Assembly: GCA_023428035.1 (NCBI GenBank)
Contig: JAEYZO010000245.1
Coordinates: 1 to 5,305, forward strand
Direction: 5' to 3'
Source: Pseudomonadota bacterium
Lineage (GTDB): Bacteria; Myxococcota_A; Polyangia; Polyangiales; Ga0077539
Length of the DNA: 5,305 nt
The notes beneath the pieces are model-generated. The model saw only the letters and a list, made by a program, of their open reading frames with translations, was not told the DNA's origin and searched no databases. Below are positions 1 through 5,305 of this stretch, piece by piece. A program made the translations under genes and the position numbers. Within the stretch, counting starts at the first letter, position 1; each line of letters opens with the position of its first letter.

Positions 1-102
1 GCGCAGTAGCGACGCCCTGAATCGCCGCGCCCTCGCGGGCGTACCGACACACCGACCGCGCCGCGCCGCGCGGACCCACTCACTGCTGGAGAACAACAGC
101 CC
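1..102. other. Leader region without a supported gene
   Basis: I see no convincing coding sequence in these 102 bases. Two forward frames close early (TAG at 7-9, TGA at 18-20), so the tail of an upstream gene may end in the first 20 bases, but this cannot be decided from the window. A small inverted repeat, CGCCC-TCGC-GGGCG at 28-41 (5 bp stem, 4-base loop), could be part of a terminator of an upstream gene; it has no T-run after it. A GGAG at 88-91 lies 11 bases before the ATG at 103 and is the likely, somewhat distant, ribosome-binding site. I could not recognise a promoter. Confidence 0.45.
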
Positions 103-1122
103 ATGAAGCGCTTTCGACTCGGTCTCCTGGCGCTCGCGTTCGGGCTCGCGGCGGGCATCGTCGCGGGTCGCGGCGCCGAAGCCCAACCCGCGCCCGCGGC
201 CCCCGCGGGGCGCACCCTCTCGCTCGCCACCCTCGCGCCCGCGGGCTCGACGTGGATGCGCGTGCTCGAGGCGTGGAACCGCGAGCTCCGCCGCCGCACC
301 AACAAGGCCCTCTCGCTGCGGATCTACCCCGGCGGCGTGCAGGGCGACGAGAGCGAGGTGATCCGCAAGATCCGCGCGGGGCGCCTCGACGGCGGCGCGG
401 TGACCGCGGTGGGCCTCTCGAAGGTGCACCGGCCCGCGCTGGTGTTCCAGATGCCCGGGATGTTCCGCACGAACGCGCAGCTCGACGCCGCGCGGCGCGC
501 GACGCAGGACGAGGTCAACCGGGCCTTCGACGGCGCGGGCTTCGCGTTCATGGGCTGGGCCGACGTGGGCTTCTCCCGGGTGTTCTCCCGCGTGCCCGTG
601 CGCTCGCCGGGCGACCTCGGGCCGACGCACCCCTACGTCTGGCGCGACGACCTGGTGATGCCCGCCCTCTACGAAGAGGCCCACGTGCGGCCGGTGCCGA
701 TGCAGCTCCCCGAGGTGCTCACGGCCCTGCAGACCAACCGGGTCGACTCTTTCGTCACCACCCCCGTCGCGGCCATCTCGCTCCAGTGGACGACCCGGGT
801 CACCCACATGACCGACGTGCCCATCTCGGTGGTCGTGGGCGCGACGATCTTCGGCAAGTCTCAGGTCGAGTCGCTCCCGGCGGATCAGCAGACCGCGCTG
901 CGAGAGACCGCGACGCAGTTCCACCAGCTCCTGATCTCGAACCTGCGCCGCGACGAGGTCGCCGCCGTGCGCTCCATCGGCAGCCGAGGGATCACCGTGG
1001 TCACCGTCGGCGACGCCGAGCGCGCCCAGTGGAACTCGCTCTTCCAGCGCACCCGCGCTCGCCTCGTGGGCACCATCGCCGACCAGGCCTTCGTGACCCG
1101 CGTGCAGAACGCCGCGCGCTGA
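103..1122 (+). CDS. TRAP transporter periplasmic solute-binding protein, DctP-like
   Basis: This is a predicted periplasmic binding protein of the DctP/TRAP family, which captures a small molecule and hands it to an ion-driven TRAP permease. The 339-residue length is normal for the family. Residues 1-27 form a signal peptide: basic MKRFR start, hydrophobic core and a likely cleavage site after AEA (27/28). The mature part opens with the typical LATLAPAGSTW motif, followed by GGVQGDESEVIRKIRAGRLDG. The GWADVGF (151-157), PVRSPGDL and EVLTALQTNRVD motifs also match the family. The segment that normally carries the ligand-binding arginine (usually KxRVP after DLxG) reads HPYVWRDD here, with Tyr178 where I would align the arginine, so the ligand may not be a simple dicarboxylate. 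No permease gene is adjacent in the window; the partner may lie upstream. The gene appears unrelated in function to the chaperone genes downstream. Family assignment is firm; the substrate is unknown. Confidence 0.85.
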   Translation: MKRFRLGLLALAFGLAAGIVAGRGAEAQPAPAAPAGRTLSLATLAPAGSTWMRVLEAWNRELRRRTNKALSLRIYPGGVQGDESEVIRKIRAGRLDGGAVTAVGLSKVHRPALVFQMPGMFRTNAQLDAARRATQDEVNRAFDGAGFAFMGWADVGFSRVFSRVPVRSPGDLGPTHPYVWRDDLVMPALYEEAHVRPVPMQLPEVLTALQTNRVDSFVTTPVAAISLQWTTRVTHMTDVPISVVVGATIFGKSQVESLPADQQTALRETATQFHQLLISNLRRDEVAAVRSIGSRGITVVTVGDAERAQWNSLFQRTRARLVGTIADQAFVTRVQNAAR

Positions 1123-1178
1123 GCGCCCGCCCCCCCGCCTCCAGCCTCACCCCCCGACATTCCCGAGAATCAGCCCCG
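1123..1178 (+). terminator. Candidate Rho-dependent termination (rut-like) region
   Basis: Immediately after the TGA of the binding-protein gene the top strand becomes strikingly C-rich and G-poor: by hand count about 60% C and 16% G over roughly 55 bases, including runs of seven and six Cs. The surrounding genes have balanced G and C. A C>G bubble just after a stop codon is the usual mark of a Rho-utilisation site, and it would separate this transcript from the grpE operon. No intrinsic terminator with a T-run is present. This is inference from composition only. Confidence 0.3.
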
Positions 1179-1184
1179 GCGGCG

Positions 1185-1203
1185 GCGCCGTGAGCTCCGG
1201 CGC
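1185..1203 (+). repeat. Inverted repeat A upstream of grpE
   Basis: GCGCCG (1185-1190) and CGGCGC (1198-1203) form a perfect 6-bp stem around a 7-base loop. No T-run follows, so it is a poor intrinsic terminator, though such terminators can be weak in GC-rich genomes. Its right arm shares bases 1201-1203 with the next inverted repeat, so both RNA hairpins could not form completely at once. In DNA this GC-rich a 6-bp match can arise by chance. Confidence 0.35.
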
Positions 1204-1221
1204 TTCGTCGCTGTCGAAGCG
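1201..1221 (+). repeat. Inverted repeat B upstream of grpE, possible operator
   Basis: CGCTTCG (1201-1207) and CGAAGCG (1215-1221) are perfect 7-bp arms around a 7-base spacer. The element sits 65 bases before the grpE ATG and overlaps the place where a -35 box would fall relative to the promoter-like element at 1232-1244. It could be a repressor site for this heat-shock operon. It does not match the CIRCE consensus (TTAGCACTC, 9-base spacer, GAGTGCTAA) bound by HrcA. The symmetry is seen; the operator role is inferred. Confidence 0.35.
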
Positions 1222-1244
1222 GGCGCGCGAGGTGTGATAGACAC
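1211..1244 (+). promoter_or_regulatory. Weak promoter-like element for the grpE operon
   Basis: TGATAG at 1235-1240 is the most AT-rich and most -10-like hexamer in the gap. CTGTCG at 1211-1216 lies 18 bases upstream as a poor -35 candidate. The -10 candidate is inside a small dyad, GTGT-GATAG-ACAC (1232-1244). A start near 1247 would give a 5' leader of about 40 bases. I see no clear sigma-32 type heat-shock promoter. The call rests on position and base composition and is tentative. Confidence 0.25.
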
Positions 1245-1285
1245 GTCGCGCTGGCGGCTGGCAGCGCCGCGCAACCCGAGGGACG

Positions 1286-1954
1286 ATGAGCACGGAGAAC
1301 AGCAACGGAGCCGGTGAGCCGGCCGAGGCCCAGAAGACGTCCGCGAGCGCCGAGGGCGACGCGAAGCCCGAGGCGAGCGCCGCCGAAGAGACCGCGCCGG
1401 GCCCGTCGGTGCCCCCGCCGACCGACGCCCTCACGCAGGTGATGGCCGAGCGCGACCGGATGCGCGATCAGCTCGCGCGGGCCCTCGCGGACTTCGACAA
1501 CTACCGCAAGCGCTCGCGCCGCGACCAGGAAGAGGCCGTCAAGCGCGCCAAGGAGGAGGTCCTCCGCGACCTGCTCCCGGTGTTCGACAACCTCGAGCGC
1601 GCCGCCGACGCCACGCGCACGGCGACCGACGTGAAGGCCATCGCCGACGGCGTGCTGATGGTGATCCGTCTCTTCTCCGACACGCTCGCTCGCCTCGGCG
1701 GCAAGCGCGTCGAGAGCGTGGGCCAGCCCTTCGACCCGAACCTCCACGAGGCGATCCAGCAGGTCGAGAGCGACGAGCACGGCGCGGGCATCGTCGCGTC
1801 GGAGATGGTGCCGGGGTACCTCTTCGGCGACCGCCTGCTGCGACCGGCGATGGTGGCGGTGTCGAAGGGCCCGGGGCCTGCGAGCGCGGCGGGGAGCCAA
1901 CCCGACGGCGTCTCTGAGGCGGCGGGCGAGGGCGAGGGCGGGGAGCCCAACTGA
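1286..1954 (+). CDS. grpE: Nucleotide exchange factor GrpE
   Basis: GrpE is the cytoplasmic dimeric co-chaperone that opens the DnaK nucleotide-binding domain and releases ADP. The 222-residue product has a low-complexity acidic/Ala/Pro N-terminus (about 1-48), then a charged helix likely to form the dimeric coiled coil (about 50-95) with FDNYRKR at 70-76. It continues with LLPVFDNLERA at 96-106 and the C-terminal beta domain, with FDPNLHEAI at 149-157 and GYLFGDRLLRPAMVAVSKG ending near 195. These are the standard GrpE motifs. A Gly/Glu/Ala-rich tail of about 28 residues (195-222) follows the usual end of the family and is probably disordered. GAGGGA at 1278-1283 is the only Shine-Dalgarno candidate and sits unusually close (2 bases) to the ATG; the start is otherwise supported by an in-frame ATG and the expected domain layout. 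It is the first gene of a grpE-dnaK-dnaJ-dnaJ cluster and is 27 bases from dnaK. Confidence 0.95.
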   Translation: MSTENSNGAGEPAEAQKTSASAEGDAKPEASAAEETAPGPSVPPPTDALTQVMAERDRMRDQLARALADFDNYRKRSRRDQEEAVKRAKEEVLRDLLPVFDNLERAADATRTATDVKAIADGVLMVIRLFSDTLARLGGKRVESVGQPFDPNLHEAIQQVESDEHGAGIVASEMVPGYLFGDRLLRPAMVAVSKGPGPASAAGSQPDGVSEAAGEGEGGEPN

Positions 1955-1967
1955 CCCGCGCGAGCGC

Positions 1968-1974
1968 GGAGGAG
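1968..1974 (+). promoter_or_regulatory. Strong Shine-Dalgarno site of dnaK
   Basis: GGAGGAG lies 7 bases before the ATG at 1982, an almost ideal match and spacing. It fixes the dnaK start and contrasts with the lack of any such site before the following dnaJ, which suggests DnaK is translated far more efficiently than its co-chaperone. Confidence 0.8.
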
Positions 1975-1981
1975 CACGTCG

Positions 1982-3793
<1,812 letters not shown>

Positions 3794-3823
3794 CCCGCCC
3801 CAGCGCCGTTGCTTCTCTCGCCC

Positions 3824-3842
3824 GCGGGAAGTAGCTTCCCGC
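3824..3842 (+). repeat. Perfect 8-bp hairpin between dnaK and dnaJ
   Basis: GCGGGAAG (3824-3831) and CTTCCCGC (3835-3842) pair perfectly across a 3-base TAG loop. In RNA this is a stable hairpin ending 10 bases before the dnaJ ATG, inside the ribosome footprint. No T-run follows, so it is not a standard terminator. The loop TAG is also an in-frame stop for dnaJ, which excludes any earlier dnaJ start. Possible roles are control of dnaJ translation, an mRNA processing or stabilising site that sets the DnaK:DnaJ ratio, or a protein-binding dyad. The structure is seen; the role is inferred. Confidence 0.6.
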
Positions 3843-3852
3843 ACCCTCGCCG

Positions 3853-4968
3853 ATGCCCTCGACCGCTGACTACTACGACCTCCTGGGGGTGTCTCGGGGC
3901 GCGACCCCCGACGACATCAAGCAGGCCTACCGCAAGCTCGCGCTGAAGTATCACCCCGACCGCAACCCGGGTGACGCCGCCGCCGAGGCGAAGTTCAAGG
4001 AGGTCAGCGAGGCGTACCACACGCTCTCCGACGCCGACCGCCGCGCCCACTACGACCGCTTCGGCCGCGCGCCGGGCGTCGCGGGCGGCGGCGCGCCGGA
4101 CTTCACCAACATGAACTTCGACGAGCTCTTCGGCGACATGCTGGGCGAGCTCTTCAACAACATCGGCGGGGGGCCCTTCGGCCGAGGCCGGCGCGCGCAG
4201 GGCCGAGACATCGCCCTCGACCTGGAGATCACCCTCGAAGAGGCCGCGCGGGGCTGCGAGAAGACCGTGGAGTTCGACCGCCCGGCGTCGTGCCCTGAGT
4301 GTTCGGGCCGGGGGGCCACGCCGGGCACCCCCCTCGACGCCTGCACGGCCTGCGACGGCCGCGGCGAGGTGCGCTTTCAACAGGGGCCCTTCAGGCTCTC
4401 GCGCCCCTGCTCGCGCTGCGCGGGCAAGGGCTCGGTGCCTCGCGCGCCGTGCCCGACCTGCAAGGGCTCGGGCGTGTCGGTGAAGACCGAGCGGTTGTCG
4501 GTGACGCTCCCCGCGGGGGTCGAAGACGGCGCGACGCGCACGGTGACGGGCTACGGCGAGGCGCCGGCGAACGGCGCGGGGGCTGGCGACCTGCAGATCA
4601 CCGTGAGGATCGCCTCGCACTCGGTGTTCGTGCGCGACGGGGCCGACCTGCGGTGCACCGTGCCGGTGAGCTTTCCGCAGGCGGCGCTCGGGTCGATGGT
4701 CGACGTGCCGACCCTCGACGGCCGGGTGAGGATGCGCGTGCCCGCGGGCACCCAGCCCGGCCAGGAGCTCCGGCTGCGCGGCAAGGGGATGCCGCGCTTC
4801 GGGGGCTACGGCCGCGGAGACCAGATCGTGACGATCCAGCTCGAGGTGCCGGCCGAGCTGACCGACGCGCAGAAGACCCTCGTCGAGCAGCTCGCTGAGG
4901 CGATGGGGGAGGAGACGCACCCGCAGCGGCGCACCTTCATCGAGAAGCTCAAGCACCTCTTCGACTGA
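3853..4968 (+). CDS. dnaJ: Class A J-domain co-chaperone DnaJ (first copy)
   Basis: DnaJ captures unfolded clients and stimulates ATP hydrolysis by DnaK. The 371-residue length is that of a complete class A protein. The J-domain (about 5-70) has HPD at 34-36 and a canonical basic helix II (AYRKLALKYHPDRN). A short Gly-rich linker (about 72-118) is poor in Phe and contains the NFDELFGDMLGELF segment. The zinc domain has all four CxxCxGxG repeats, with cysteines at 147/150, 164/167, 186/189 and 200/203, so it should bind two zinc ions. The C-terminal client-binding and dimerisation domains (about 205-345) include DLQITVRIASHSVFVRDGADL and LRLRGKGMPRFGGYGRGD, and the protein ends with the usual FIEKLKHLFD helix. 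The gene lies 59 bases after dnaK. I see no Shine-Dalgarno sequence in the 10 bases before the ATG; a hairpin occupies the region just upstream. The start is set by the J-domain position and an in-frame stop at 3832. Confidence 0.96.
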   Translation: MPSTADYYDLLGVSRGATPDDIKQAYRKLALKYHPDRNPGDAAAEAKFKEVSEAYHTLSDADRRAHYDRFGRAPGVAGGGAPDFTNMNFDELFGDMLGELFNNIGGGPFGRGRRAQGRDIALDLEITLEEAARGCEKTVEFDRPASCPECSGRGATPGTPLDACTACDGRGEVRFQQGPFRLSRPCSRCAGKGSVPRAPCPTCKGSGVSVKTERLSVTLPAGVEDGATRTVTGYGEAPANGAGAGDLQITVRIASHSVFVRDGADLRCTVPVSFPQAALGSMVDVPTLDGRVRMRVPAGTQPGQELRLRGKGMPRFGGYGRGDQIVTIQLEVPAELTDAQKTLVEQLAEAMGEETHPQRRTFIEKLKHLFD

Positions 4969-4971
4969 CGC

Positions 4972-4981
4972 CTCCGCGGAG
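4972..4981 (+). repeat. Short palindrome with the ribosome-binding site of the second dnaJ
   Basis: CTCCGCGGAG is a perfect 10-base palindrome in the 24-base gap between the two dnaJ-type genes. Its right half provides GGAG (4978-4981), 11 bases before the next ATG. GAGA at 4985-4988 is an alternative, 4 bases before the ATG. As RNA it could form at most a 3-bp stem with a 4-base loop, so any effect on translation would be small. It may be chance in such GC-rich DNA. Confidence 0.3.
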
Positions 4982-4992
4982 CCCGAGACGCC

Positions 4993-5305
4993 ATGTCTGT
5001 CAGCAAGCGCGACTACTACGAACTCCTCGGGGTGAAGAAGACCGCGAGCGGAGACGAGCTCAAGAAGGCCTTCCGCGCGGCGGCGCTGAAGCACCACCCC
5101 GACCGGAACCAGGGCGACCCCGAGGCGGAGCAGCGCTTCAAGGACGTCAACGAGGCCTACGACGTGCTCTCGGACCCGAGCCGCCGAAAGCTCTACGACA
5201 CCTACGGCCACGCGGGCCTCGAGAGCCAGGGCTACGCCGCCCCCGAGGACATCTTCTCGCAGTTCCAGGACCTCTTCGCGGACTTCTTCGGCGGCTCCTT
5301 CGGCG
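4993..5305 (+). CDS. Second DnaJ-type J-domain protein (3' end outside window)
   Basis: The first 104 codons of a second J-protein are present and the frame is open to the window edge. It begins MSVSKRDYYELLGV and has a full J-domain (about 6-72) with HPD at 35-37. A G/F-like linker follows, with PEDIFSQFQDLFADFFGGSFG at the end of the visible part. This start is the usual one for DnaJ and is preceded by GGAG/GAGA 11 or 4 bases upstream. The gene is 24 bases after the first dnaJ, so the two are probably co-transcribed. By hand alignment the two J-domains agree at about 39 of 70 positions, so this is an old or separately acquired paralog, not a fresh duplication. Helix II reads AFRAAALKHHPD, with Ala29 where E. 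coli DnaJ has Arg27, one of the basic residues that face DnaK. Zinc fingers and client-binding domains are not visible, so class A or class B (CbpA-like) cannot be settled; the linker resembles class A. Confidence 0.9.
   Translation, partial: MSVSKRDYYELLGVKKTASGDELKKAFRAAALKHHPDRNQGDPEAEQRFKDVNEAYDVLSDPSRRKLYDTYGHAGLESQGYAAPEDIFSQFQDLFADFFGGSFG

Noticed and set aside
2..106. Open frame from the left edge ending in TGA at 104-106, giving an ATGA overlap with the first gene
   Set aside because: The layout would suit a translationally coupled upstream gene, but the translation is Arg-rich and uninformative, and its third positions are less GC-biased (about 79% by hand count) than the real genes here.
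252..1193. A 313-codon + strand frame overlapping the TRAP binding protein
   Set aside because: Its translation is almost wholly Arg/Ala/Gly/Pro, typical of an out-of-frame reading of GC-rich DNA, while the overlapping frame encodes a clear DctP-family protein with a signal peptide.
1123..1285. CIRCE operator for HrcA before grpE
   Set aside because: I looked for TTAGCACTC and GAGTGCTAA arms with a 9-base spacer and found neither; the inverted repeats present are different in sequence.
3824..3842. Intrinsic terminator between dnaK and dnaJ
   Set aside because: The stem is good, but the following bases are ACCCTCGCCG with no T-run, and dnaJ starts only 10 bases later.

Overview
This 5.3 kb window is very GC-rich and has strongly G/C-biased third codon positions. 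All five genes lie on the + strand: a periplasmic TRAP-type solute-binding protein, then grpE, dnaK, dnaJ and the 5' end of a second dnaJ that runs off the right edge. The composition, the grpE-dnaK-dnaJ order and a TRAP binding protein of a type I associate with Deltaproteobacteria suggest a Myxococcota-like (former Deltaproteobacteria) Gram-negative bacterium. This is inference; the window holds no rRNA or other taxonomic marker.

Layout: 1-102 is a leader without a convincing gene. 103-1122 encodes a secreted DctP-like binding protein; no TRAP permease gene is visible. 1123-1285 is a 163-base gap with a C-rich, G-poor stretch (possible Rho-dependent terminator), two overlapping small hairpins that cannot both form, and a weak promoter-like element. 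1286-1954 is grpE. dnaK (1982-3793) follows after 27 bases with a strong Shine-Dalgarno sequence. A 59-base gap before dnaJ carries a perfect 8-bp hairpin and no recognisable ribosome-binding site. dnaJ (3853-4968) is a complete class A co-chaperone. After 24 bases the second dnaJ-type gene begins (4993 to beyond the edge).

The last four genes make a complete Hsp70 machine. DnaJ delivers unfolded clients and triggers ATP hydrolysis by DnaK, and GrpE releases ADP to restart the cycle. The notable points are two clearly diverged J-proteins side by side behind one DnaK, a DnaK that lacks the usual acidic disordered tail, no visible CIRCE/HrcA operator, and the hairpin in front of dnaJ. None of this amounts to a clearly new system. 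The tandem J-protein arrangement and the dnaK-dnaJ hairpin are the best leads.
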